Positions 1 to 5,606 of a DNA stretch of 5,606 bases are shown in pieces. This stretch comes from Pseudomonadota bacterium (GTDB lineage Bacteria; Pseudomonadota; Alphaproteobacteria; Rhizobiales; Rhizobiaceae). The position numbers and the translations under genes were made by a program. The notes beneath the pieces were generated by a model. It was not told the DNA's origin. It ran no database searches and was given only the letters and a program-made list of their open reading frames with translations. The DNA lies in NCBI GenBank assembly GCA_023444445.1, contig JAEXMK010000177.1, positions 1 to 5,606 of the forward strand. The letters are read 5' to 3'. The first letter of the stretch is position 1. Every line of letters starts with the position of its first letter.

Positions 1-43
1 CGGAAAGAGATGCGACAGACATTTCCTGAACCTTGTTTTCCAT
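1..43 (-). CDS. Start of a divergent gene of unknown function, truncated by the window edge
   Basis: Reading leftward from ATG at 43-41, 14 codons are visible, giving MENKVQEMSVASLS, with no stop before the edge. A strong Shine-Dalgarno GGAGG (55-51) lies 7 bases upstream, the same spacing as in front of the response-regulator ORF on the other strand. The first seven residues equal those of that ORF, and 10 of the 14 visible residues match. This argues that the stretch is translated and is not a chance ORF. Too little is present to name a family. The gene is divergent from the two-component operon and shares the 251-base interval between start codons with it. It could be a paralogue of the regulator, or an unrelated gene that shares only this 5' segment. 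Confidence 0.6.
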   Translation of the reverse strand, partial: MENKVQEMSVASLS

Positions 44-50
44 GAGATTT

Positions 51-55
51 CCTCC
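51..55 (-). promoter_or_regulatory. Ribosome-binding site of the divergent left-edge gene
   Basis: On the minus strand this reads GGAGG, seven bases ahead of the ATG at 43. The surrounding ten bases (47-56) are identical to those at 282-291 in front of the response regulator. Together with the matching codons, this supports 43 as a genuine start. Confidence 0.65.
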
Positions 56-90
56 GCGATACTGCCTGGACCGGCGTGGCGGGTCCTTTC

Positions 91-207
91 TGCTCCCCGC
101 CGGGGAGAAGGTGGCCCGACGGGGCGCATGAGGGGGCAACCTCGCGATCTATCGCTGACGTCGCCCCCTCATCCCGCTGCCGCGACCTTCTCCCCGGCGG
201 GGAGAAG
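91..207. repeat. Compound palindromic intergenic repeat (RIME-like)
   Basis: Two nested pairs of inverted arms are visible. The outer arms at 93-112 and 185-204 are exact 20-base reverse complements. The inner arms at 128-137 and 163-172 are exact 10-base complements (ATGAGGGGGC). Each outer arm is itself a hairpin: 93-98 pairs with 102-107 (six base pairs, GCC loop), and 187-195 pairs with 199-207 (nine base pairs, GGC loop). The length of about 117 bases, two palindromes, and intergenic position resemble the Rhizobium-specific intergenic mosaic elements known from Rhizobiaceae; the family name is from memory. It sits upstream of both divergent genes, where its hairpins could affect transcripts. 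It encodes no protein. Confidence 0.75.
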
Positions 208-281
208 AAACAAGCGGTACCCGCCTGATCCATAGGCGATTGTTCCGCCTTGTAGCGCAATGGTGCTCAAGGCCTTGTCTT
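208..281 (+). promoter_or_regulatory. Probable promoter and leader region of the two-component operon
   Basis: This is the only sequence between the palindromic repeat and the regulator's ribosome-binding site, so the operon promoter most likely lies here or inside the repeat. I see no -35/-10 pair good enough to place a start site and no convincing direct-repeat operator for an OmpR-type regulator. The call rests on position alone. Confidence 0.35.
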
Positions 282-337
282 CGGAGGAAATTCCATGGAA
301 AACAAGGTTCAGGAAGTTACTCCCGCTTCTGTTTCCG
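282..337 (+). repeat. Right arm of the inverted duplication, forming the start of the response-regulator ORF
   Basis: This is the plus-strand partner of 1-56. It includes the GGAGG ribosome-binding site (283-287), the ATG at 295 and the first 14 codons (MENKVQEVTPASVS). Beyond 337 the plus-strand sequence runs 39 more bases before the conserved receiver-domain start at Met28 (376). The duplicated piece therefore lies almost wholly in the non-conserved leader and does not enter the receiver fold. Confidence 0.85.
283..287 (+). promoter_or_regulatory. Ribosome-binding site that favours the upstream start of the response regulator
   Basis: GGAGG lies seven bases ahead of ATG 295. The two internal in-frame candidates, ATG 349 and ATG 376, have only weak purine stretches upstream: a GA-rich run near 354-360 is too far from 376, and little precedes 349. 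On initiation signals alone 295 is the best start. On family length alone 376 would be preferred. Confidence 0.6.
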
Positions 338-1053
338 GTTGTACGGAAATGGGCGAGGGCGCTATTGTCCCGCACATGAAGATTCTTGTCATTGAAGACG
401 ACCTCGAGGCTGCGGCCTATATGACCAAGGCGTTCCGCGAAGCCGGGATTGTCGCCGATCACGCCAGCGATGGCGAGAGCGGTTTGTTCATGGGCTGCGA
501 GAATGCCTACGACGTGATGGTGATCGACCGCATGCTGCCGCGCCGCGACGGGCTCTCCGTCATCAGTGAGCTGCGCCACCGCGGCATCGAAACGCCGGTG
601 CTGATCCTTTCCGCGCTGGGCCAGGTGGATGACCGCGTGACCGGCCTGCGCGCCGGCGGTGATGATTATCTGCCAAAACCCTATGCCTTTTCCGAACTGC
701 TCGCCCGCATCGAGGTGCTTGGTCGCCGCAAAGGCAAACCTGAGCAGGACATGATCTACCGCGTCGGTGATCTGGAACTTGACCGCCTGTCGCATGATGT
801 CCGCCGTGGCGGCAAGGAAATCCTGTTACAGCCGCGCGAATTCCGCCTGCTGGAGTATCTGATGAAGAACGCCGGCCAGGTGGTGACCCGCACCATGCTT
901 CTGGAAAACGTCTGGGATTATCATTTCGACCCGCAGACAAATGTCATCGACGTCCATGTTTCCCGTCTTCGTTCGAAAATCGAGAAGGATTTCGAGAAGC
1001 CGCTCTTGAAGACCATTCGCGGCGCCGGTTACATGATGAAGGACGAGGGCTGA
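295..1053 (+). CDS. Two-component response regulator, OmpR/PhoB family, with an extra N-terminal leader
   Basis: This is a DNA-binding transcription regulator of 252 residues. The receiver domain spans about residues 28-145. It shows the acidic pocket Glu34-Asp35-Asp36 (LVIEDD), phospho-acceptor Asp78 (VMVIDRMLP), Ser106 (LILSALG) and Lys128 (DDYLPKPY). The winged-helix output domain spans about 152-250, with QPREFRLLEYLM, the recognition region NVIDVHVSRLRSKIE and the wing IRGAGYMM. All key residues are intact. The 27 residues before Met28 are not part of the receiver fold and are mostly the duplicated leader; starting at 376 would give a typical 225-residue regulator. I chose 295 for its strong ribosome-binding site and the in-frame similarity of the leader to the divergent gene. 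The kinase gene follows immediately, so they are surely partners. Its target genes cannot be told from the window. Confidence 0.93.
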   Translation: MENKVQEVTPASVSGCTEMGEGAIVPHMKILVIEDDLEAAAYMTKAFREAGIVADHASDGESGLFMGCENAYDVMVIDRMLPRRDGLSVISELRHRGIETPVLILSALGQVDDRVTGLRAGGDDYLPKPYAFSELLARIEVLGRRKGKPEQDMIYRVGDLELDRLSHDVRRGGKEILLQPREFRLLEYLMKNAGQVVTRTMLLENVWDYHFDPQTNVIDVHVSRLRSKIEKDFEKPLLKTIRGAGYMMKDEG

Positions 1054-2472
1054 TTGCCGAAAATGGCCCGCCTCAGACTATTGTTCAGATCGACGGCGGT
1101 GCGCCTTTCGGCGCTCTATATCCTGCTATTCGCCCTCTGCGCCGCCTTCCTCGTCTTTTATGTCACGGCGCTCTCCGAACGGCTGCTGAACCAGCAGACG
1201 CGGGATGCCGTCCTGCAGGAAGTCTCGGATGTGCAGCGCGTCTATAATCGCGGTGGCATCAATCCGCTGCTGCGGATGATGGAGCGCCGCGCCCGCCAAC
1301 CGGGTGCGAGCCTGTACATCATCGCCGGCCCGAATGGCGAAATCCTCGCCGGAAACGTCGCCTCTGTAGAGCCCGGCGTCTTCGACAAGGAGGGCTGGAC
1401 CGGTTTTCCTTTCCGTTACGAGCGATATTCCGAAAGCGGCGACAGCGTGCAGCATCTCGCCACCGCCAATGTTTTCGTGCTGGACAATGGCCTGCGTATC
1501 CTGATCGGCCGCGATCTTGGCGAGCCCACGAAGTTCCGGGCGCTCGTGCGCAATGCGCTGATGGTGGCGCTTGCGATCATGAGTGGTGGCGCTTTGCTCA
1601 TCTGGTTCGGCATCGGCCGCAATGCGCTCAAACGCATCGACCGCATGTCGGCCGCAACCAAGAGGATCATAGCCGGCGACCTTTCTCAGCGCCTGCCGCA
1701 GGGCCGCTCCGGCGATGAATTCGACAGGCTGTCCGGCTCGCTCAACGCCATGCTCGGCCGCATCGAAAAGCTGAACGAGGGCCTGCGGCAGGTGTCCGAC
1801 AATATCGCCCATGACCTGAAGACGCCGCTGACGCGGCTGCGCAACAAGGCAGCCGCAGCACTTGATGACGACGACGAGACGAAACGGCGGGCTGCCCTTG
1901 AAGGCATCATCGCCGAATCCGACCAGCTCATCCGTACCTTCAATGCGCTGTTGATGATCTCCCGCGTTGAGGCAGGTTCGATCGCGGCTGAAATGACCGG
2001 TGTGGACATGTCGGCGATCGCCGCCGACAGCGCCGAACTTTACGAGCCGGTGGCCGAGGATGCTGGCCTTGCGTTGGAATCGCAGATAGAGCCGGGTCTT
2101 TCCGTACAGGGCAACCGCGAACTGATCGGCCAGGCGCTTTCCAACCTCATCGACAATGCCATGAAATATGCCTGCGAAGGCGAGGGCGACAAAAAACTCG
2201 TCGTTCGTCTGGTGAAAGAAGCGGAGGCGATCGTACTCTCCGTTGCCGATAATGGTCCCGGCATTCCCGCTGACAAACGCGGTGAGGTGCTGAAACGCTT
2301 CGTGCGGCTGGATGAGAGCCGCTCCAAGCCGGGCACCGGACTTGGCCTCTCGCTGGTGGAGGCGGTGATGGAGCTGCACGGCGGATCGCTGGTGCTCTCG
2401 GACACGGATGCCACCAATACGGCTTGCCCGGGACTGACCGTTTCCATGATCTTCCCCGCTACGACAGGCTAA
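1054..2472 (+). CDS. Sensor histidine kinase, partner of the upstream response regulator
   Basis: This inner-membrane kinase of 472 residues should autophosphorylate and donate phosphate to the regulator encoded just before it. Membrane helix 1 is at about residues 15-38 and helix 2 at about 165-187, enclosing a sensor loop of about 125 residues predicted to be periplasmic. A HAMP linker follows (about 188-242). The dimerisation domain carries His253 in SDNIAHDLKTPL. The ATPase domain shows the N box (NLIDNAMKY, Asn368), G1 box (DNGPGIP, 399-405), F box (RFVRLDESRS) and G2 box (GTGLGL, 427-432). All catalytic boxes are intact. The start shown is TTG directly after the regulator's TGA, with AAGGA ten bases upstream; ATG 1063 (469 residues) is the alternative. 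The two genes are almost certainly co-transcribed and translationally coupled. The signal sensed is unknown. Confidence 0.93.
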   Translation: MPKMARLRLLFRSTAVRLSALYILLFALCAAFLVFYVTALSERLLNQQTRDAVLQEVSDVQRVYNRGGINPLLRMMERRARQPGASLYIIAGPNGEILAGNVASVEPGVFDKEGWTGFPFRYERYSESGDSVQHLATANVFVLDNGLRILIGRDLGEPTKFRALVRNALMVALAIMSGGALLIWFGIGRNALKRIDRMSAATKRIIAGDLSQRLPQGRSGDEFDRLSGSLNAMLGRIEKLNEGLRQVSDNIAHDLKTPLTRLRNKAAAALDDDDETKRRAALEGIIAESDQLIRTFNALLMISRVEAGSIAAEMTGVDMSAIAADSAELYEPVAEDAGLALESQIEPGLSVQGNRELIGQALSNLIDNAMKYACEGEGDKKLVVRLVKEAEAIVLSVADNGPGIPADKRGEVLKRFVRLDESRSKPGTGLGLSLVEAVMELHGGSLVLSDTDATNTACPGLTVSMIFPATTG

Positions 2473-2473
2473 A

Positions 2474-2500
2474 GCTCGGCACTCACCCGAGCATGTTTTT
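2474..2500 (+). terminator. Probable rho-independent terminator after the histidine kinase gene
   Basis: GCTCGG (2474-2479) pairs with CCGAGC (2487-2492) around a seven-base loop, followed by ATG and five T residues (2496-2500). The stem begins one base after the kinase stop codon. The stem is short (six base pairs, five of them G-C) and the T run is modest, so termination may be partial. It separates the two-component operon from glnE. Confidence 0.6.
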
Positions 2501-2593
2501 CTGGTCGCAATCCCTGCGTCATTTGTTACAACCGTCGGCATGATGGTGGGCTCGGTTATGGGGCGCTGCCAAAACGCGGGATGGGAGACTTGC
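2501..2593 (+). promoter_or_regulatory. glnE upstream region with ribosome-binding site deciding a GTG start
   Basis: If the preceding hairpin terminates transcription, the glnE promoter should lie here. No clear sigma-70 boxes can be placed. A short symmetric TTGTTACAA (2523-2531) is noted without an assigned role. GGGAG at 2583-2587 lies six bases ahead of GTG 2594. The in-frame ATG codons at 2540 and 2543 have no Shine-Dalgarno sequence in front of them. Confidence 0.45.
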
Positions 2594-5557
2594 GTGACGA
2601 AAGAGAAAAAAACCGTCAGAAGTCTGAGCGATGTTCTGCCGGGTGCCATCCGCGCCTATACGCAGACCGAACTGAAATCCGTTCTTTCGACGCTGAAGGA
2701 TATCGGCAAGGCAGAACCGGCGGTGGCCACGCTTCTCGCCGGCGAAAGCCCGCTCAAGGACTTCATCGCCGCCGCTTTCACCCTGTCGCCCTATCTGCGC
2801 GACATGGCGGCGGCGGATGAGGGGCTTTTGACGCTGGCGATTTCGAAGCCGCTGGAGCCGCTGCTGACCGATCTGGTGCGAGAGGCGCGTGATTGCTGGA
2901 AGCCCGCAGAGGGTGCCGTGCCCGTCGAAAACGAGGTGATGTCACGACTCAGAATAGCCAAGCGTCGGCTTTCCTTCGTTGCGGCCCTTGCCGATCTTGC
3001 CCGCCTCTTCACTGCCCGCGATACGACGCGGTGGCTGAGCGACATGGCGGATGCGTCGCTATCCGCAGCCATCGATCATCTGCTGCTCTCAGCGCATGAA
3101 AGCGGCAAGCTGAAACTGAAGAATATTGCAGCGCCCAGCGAGGGTTCCGGCCTGATCGTGCTCGGCATGGGCAAACTCGGCGCGCGCGAGCTCAACTATT
3201 CCTCCGATATCGATGCCGTCGTGTTCTTCGAACCTTCGGCCGGCATCATGGACGATCCCTATGATGCGACGGAGAATTTCGGCCGCATGATGCGCCGTCT
3301 CGTTCGCATCATGCAGGAGCGTACCGCCGATGGTTATGTCTTCCGCACCGATCTGCGGCTGCGGCCAGACCCGGGCTCGACACCGCTCGCCATCCCCGTG
3401 GAAGCAGCGCTGCTCTATTACGAGGGCAGGGGCCAGAACTGGGAGCGTGCCGCCTATATCAAGGCAAGGCCGGTGGCCGGCGACATCAAGGCGGGTGAGA
3501 ATTTCCTGCGCGAATTGACGCCCTTCATCTTCCGCAAATATCTCGATTATGCGGCAATCGCCGATATCCACTCCATCAAGCGGCAGATTCATGCGCATAA
3601 GGGCCACGGTGCCATTGCGGTGAAGGGCCACAATGTCAAACTCGGGCGCGGCGGCATCCGCGAGATCGAGTTCTTCGCCCAGACCCAGCAGCTGATCGCC
3701 GGCGGTCGCATGCCGCCGCTGCGCGTGCGCGCGACCGAAGAGGCGCTGGCGGCACTGACCGAGGCGAAATGGATCGACGCCGAAACCCGCGACAGCCTGA
3801 CGGAGGCCTATTGGTTCCTGCGCGAGGTGGAACACCGCATCCAGATGGTGCGCGACGAGCAGACCCATTTGCTGCCTGACACTGAGGCCGAATTGAAGCG
3901 CATCGCCTTCATGCTGGGTTTCGAGGACACCAAGGCTTTTTCGGAGAAGCTGGAAGAGGTGCTGCGGCTGGTAGAGCGGCGTTATTCGGCGCTGTTCGAG
4001 CAGGAGGTGAAGCTGTCGGGCGAGGCCGGCAATCTGGTCTTCACCGGCCAGAAGGACGATCCCGATACGCTGAAAACGCTCTCCACGCTCGGCTTTCAAC
4101 GGCCGGAGGATATTTCGCGCGTCATCCGCACCTGGCACAATGGCCGCTACCGGGCCACGCAATCGGTCGAGGCACGCGAGCGGCTGACGGAACTGACGCC
4201 TGACCTGCTGCGCGCCTTCGGTGAAAGCAAGCGGGCGGACGAAGCGCTGCTGCGCTTTGATAATTTCCTCTCAGGCCTGCCGGCGGGCATCCAGCTTTTC
4301 TCGCTGCTCGGCAACAACCCGGCGCTGCTCGACCTGCTGGTAACGATCATGTCCTCCGCGCCGCGCCTGGCCGAAATCATCGCCGCCCGGCCGCATGTCT
4401 TCGACGGCATGCTGGACCCTGCTTTGATGAGCGACATCCCGACACGGGATTATCTCGCCCACCGCATGGGCAATTTCCTCTCCAACGCACGCCATTACGA
4501 GGATATTCTCGACCGGCTGCGCATTTTTGCCGCCGAGCAGCGGTTCCTCATCGGTGTCAGGCTGCTGACTGGCGCAATCCGTGGCGAGGTCGCCGCCCGC
4601 GCCTTCACCCACCTTGCCGATCTGGTCATCGAGGCGGCGCTGAATGCCGTTCTCTCAGAGATGGAAACTGCCCACGGGCCTTATCCCGGCGGCCGTGTCG
4701 CCGTCATGGGCATGGGCAAGCTCGGCTCCTTCGAGCTGACAGCGGGTTCAGATGTCGATCTCATCCTGCTCTATGATTATGACGACACCGCCCATGAATC
4801 GACCGGCGCAAAGCCGCTCGATGTGGTGCGTTATTTCACCCGCGTCACCCAGCGGCTGATCGCTGCCCTGTCAGCCCCGACGGCTGAAGGCGTGCTCTAT
4901 GAGGTCGATATGCGGCTTCGCCCCTCCGGCAACAAGGGACCGGTGGCGACGCGTATTTCCGCCTTCGAGAAATACCAGCGCGAGGAGGCCTGGACCTGGG
5001 AGCATATGGCGCTATCGCGCGCCCGCCTCGTCTGCGGCGAGGACACGCTGATGGAGGATGCGCGCCGCATCATCGCCTCCATCCTTTCGCAAAAGCGCGA
5101 CGCGGCGAAGGTTTCCGCTGATGTGCTGGAGATGCGAAACCTCATCGAGCAGGAAAAGCCGCCGGAAAACATCTGGGACTTCAAGCTCATCAATGGCGGC
5201 CTGGTCGATCTGGAATTCATCGCACAATATCTGGCGCTGGTAGGCCCTGCGAAGGGGCTTGCCGCGCATGAACCGGGTCGCAACACGGCCGAGGCGCTGC
5301 AGGTCCTGGCCGCGCCGGTCATGGAACCGCAGGCCTTCGATGACTGCATGGCGGCGATGGGGCTTTATACCGAGATATCGCAGATCGTTCGGTTGTGCAT
5401 CGAGGGGGCGTTTAATCCGAAGGAAGCGCCAGCGGGCTTGATCGATCTTGTGTGCCGGGCAGGAGATTGCCCTGATATTGCGACGCTGGAGGGGGAAGTG
5501 AAGCGGTTGGCGAAAGCGGTGCGGAAGGTGTTTTTGGCGGTGGTGAAGAACGGGTGA
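2594..5557 (+). CDS. glnE: Bifunctional glutamine synthetase adenylyltransferase / adenylyl-removing enzyme
   Basis: This cytoplasmic enzyme (EC 2.7.7.42 / 2.7.7.89 in E. coli) attaches AMP to a tyrosine of GlnA, lowering its activity, and removes it by phosphorolysis; in the family PII and glutamine tell it which to do. From the GTG start it has 987 residues, near the usual length of 940-990. The N-terminal adenylyl-removing nucleotidyltransferase motif is GMGKLGARELNYSSDID (191-207), with Asp205/Asp207 and Asp253 in RTDLRLRPDPGS. The C-terminal adenylyltransferase motif is GMGKLGSFELTAGSDVD (706-722), with Asp720/Asp722 and Asp772 in EVDMRLRPSGNKG. Each is followed by the family's helical segment (GRGGIREIEFFAQ, 351-363; NGGLVDLEFIAQ, 867-878). 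Both catalytic centres look complete. The longer reading from ATG 2540 would add 18 unconserved-looking residues without a ribosome-binding site. It follows the two-component operon on the same strand, separated by a probable terminator. Confidence 0.97.
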   Translation: MTKEKKTVRSLSDVLPGAIRAYTQTELKSVLSTLKDIGKAEPAVATLLAGESPLKDFIAAAFTLSPYLRDMAAADEGLLTLAISKPLEPLLTDLVREARDCWKPAEGAVPVENEVMSRLRIAKRRLSFVAALADLARLFTARDTTRWLSDMADASLSAAIDHLLLSAHESGKLKLKNIAAPSEGSGLIVLGMGKLGARELNYSSDIDAVVFFEPSAGIMDDPYDATENFGRMMRRLVRIMQERTADGYVFRTDLRLRPDPGSTPLAIPVEAALLYYEGRGQNWERAAYIKARPVAGDIKAGENFLRELTPFIFRKYLDYAAIADIHSIKRQIHAHKGHGAIAVKGHNVKLGRGGIREIEFFAQTQQLIAGGRMPPLRVRATEEALAALTEAKWIDAETRDSLTEAYWFLREVEHRIQMVRDEQTHLLPDTEAELKRIAFMLGFEDTKAFSEKLEEVLRLVERRYSALFEQEVKLSGEAGNLVFTGQKDDPDTLKTLSTLGFQRPEDISRVIRTWHNGRYRATQSVEARERLTELTPDLLRAFGESKRADEALLRFDNFLSGLPAGIQLFSLLGNNPALLDLLVTIMSSAPRLAEIIAARPHVFDGMLDPALMSDIPTRDYLAHRMGNFLSNARHYEDILDRLRIFAAEQRFLIGVRLLTGAIRGEVAARAFTHLADLVIEAALNAVLSEMETAHGPYPGGRVAVMGMGKLGSFELTAGSDVDLILLYDYDDTAHESTGAKPLDVVRYFTRVTQRLIAALSAPTAEGVLYEVDMRLRPSGNKGPVATRISAFEKYQREEAWTWEHMALSRARLVCGEDTLMEDARRIIASILSQKRDAAKVSADVLEMRNLIEQEKPPENIWDFKLINGGLVDLEFIAQYLALVGPAKGLAAHEPGRNTAEALQVLAAPVMEPQAFDDCMAAMGLYTEISQIVRLCIEGAFNPKEAPAGLIDLVCRAGDCPDIATLEGEVKRLAKAVRKVFLAVVKNG

Positions 5558-5574
5558 TGTGGGCGGGTTTGGCT

Positions 5575-5606
5575 TTACCCCCCTCTGTCCTGCCGGACAT
5601 CTCCCC
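5575..5606. repeat. Beginning of a second palindromic intergenic repeat, cut by the window edge
   Basis: Seventeen bases after the glnE stop, a C-rich run leads into TGTCC (5586-5590), loop TGCC, and GGACA (5595-5599), then another C-rich run at the edge. This pattern of C run, TGTCC/GGACA hairpin and C run is one I recall as frequent between genes in Agrobacterium and relatives. The rest lies outside the window. It might also serve as a 3' end structure for the glnE transcript, but no T run is visible. Confidence 0.5.

Larger units (their letters stand above)
1..56 (-). repeat. Left arm of an inverted duplication covering RBS, start codon and first codons
   Basis: Read on the minus strand, this stretch pairs with 282-337 on the plus strand. 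Ten bases around the ribosome-binding site match exactly (47-56 with 282-291). A 22-base core from one base before the ATG through the seventh codon matches exactly (23-44 with 294-315). The following 22 bases match at 15 positions, up to the window edge. The true left limit is not visible. The differences after codon seven give Met/Val, Ser/Thr, Val/Pro, one synonymous Ala codon and Leu/Val, which are mostly conservative and suggest both copies are read in the same frame. Confidence 0.85.

Noticed and set aside
91..207. CRISPR-like or small-RNA interpretation of the repeated palindromes
   Set aside because: There are only two inverted, not direct, copies with no regular spacers, and neither hairpin is followed by a T run. 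An intergenic palindromic element explains it better.
187..207. Nine-base-pair hairpin as a terminator for the left or right transcript
   Set aside because: No T run follows on the plus strand (it continues AAACAAGC) and none follows on the minus strand. It also lies upstream of both genes.
169..795. Open frame on the minus strand overlapping the response regulator and the intergenic repeat
   Set aside because: It is mostly antisense to the receiver domain. Its last residues (LLPAGEKV) come from translating the palindromic repeat, a common false-annotation signature in this bacterial family.
1126..2649. Long open frame (507 codons) on the minus strand opposite the histidine kinase
   Set aside because: It lies wholly antisense to a gene with every kinase motif intact. 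The translation is rich in His, Arg, Ala and Gly with no domain, as expected for a shadow frame in GC-rich DNA.
3089..4162. Open frame of 357 codons on the minus strand inside glnE
   Set aside because: It is antisense to the conserved GlnE core, has no recognisable motif and no convincing initiation signal. It is a compositional shadow.
2594..5557. Internal duplication in glnE as a possible unusual fusion
   Set aside because: Two nucleotidyltransferase halves with related motifs are the normal architecture of GlnE, not a novelty.

Overview
The window looks like a chromosomal segment from the Rhizobiaceae (Agrobacterium/Rhizobium group). The evidence is the GC-rich alphaproteobacterial codon use, a full-length bifunctional GlnE, and short GC-rich palindromic intergenic repeats of a style common in that family. 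The species assignment is an inference from memory, not from a search.

Layout: (1) Positions 1-43 hold the first 14 codons of a leftward gene cut by the window edge. (2) Positions 44-294 are a divergent intergenic region containing a compound palindromic repeat (about 91-207) of the RIME type. (3) Positions 295-1053 encode an OmpR/PhoB-type response regulator. (4) Positions 1054-2472 encode its membrane sensor histidine kinase, starting directly after the regulator's stop codon. (5) A probable intrinsic terminator lies at 2474-2500. (6) Positions 2594-5557 encode GlnE, the glutamine synthetase adenylyltransferase/adenylyl-removing enzyme, probably from a GTG start. (7) The right edge (about 5575-5606) begins a second kind of palindromic intergenic repeat.

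How the genes work together: the regulator and kinase form one two-component operon. The kinase should sense an envelope or periplasmic signal through a loop of about 125 residues between two membrane helices, then pass phosphate to Asp78 of the regulator. GlnE sets the adenylylation state of glutamine synthetase in response to PII signalling. The terminator suggests that glnE is largely transcribed apart from the two-component operon, so any functional link between them is unproven.

The most unusual signal is at the left end. The ribosome-binding site, start codon and first codons of the leftward gene are repeated in inverted orientation at the start of the response-regulator ORF. The core is a 22-base exact inverted match, and similarity continues for another 22 bases with mainly conservative amino-acid changes. 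The two divergent genes therefore begin with nearly the same peptide (MENKVQE...). In the regulator this adds about 27 residues ahead of the usual receiver-domain start. Otherwise the window is ordinary core-genome content, and I see no defence system, transposase, CRISPR array or RNA gene.
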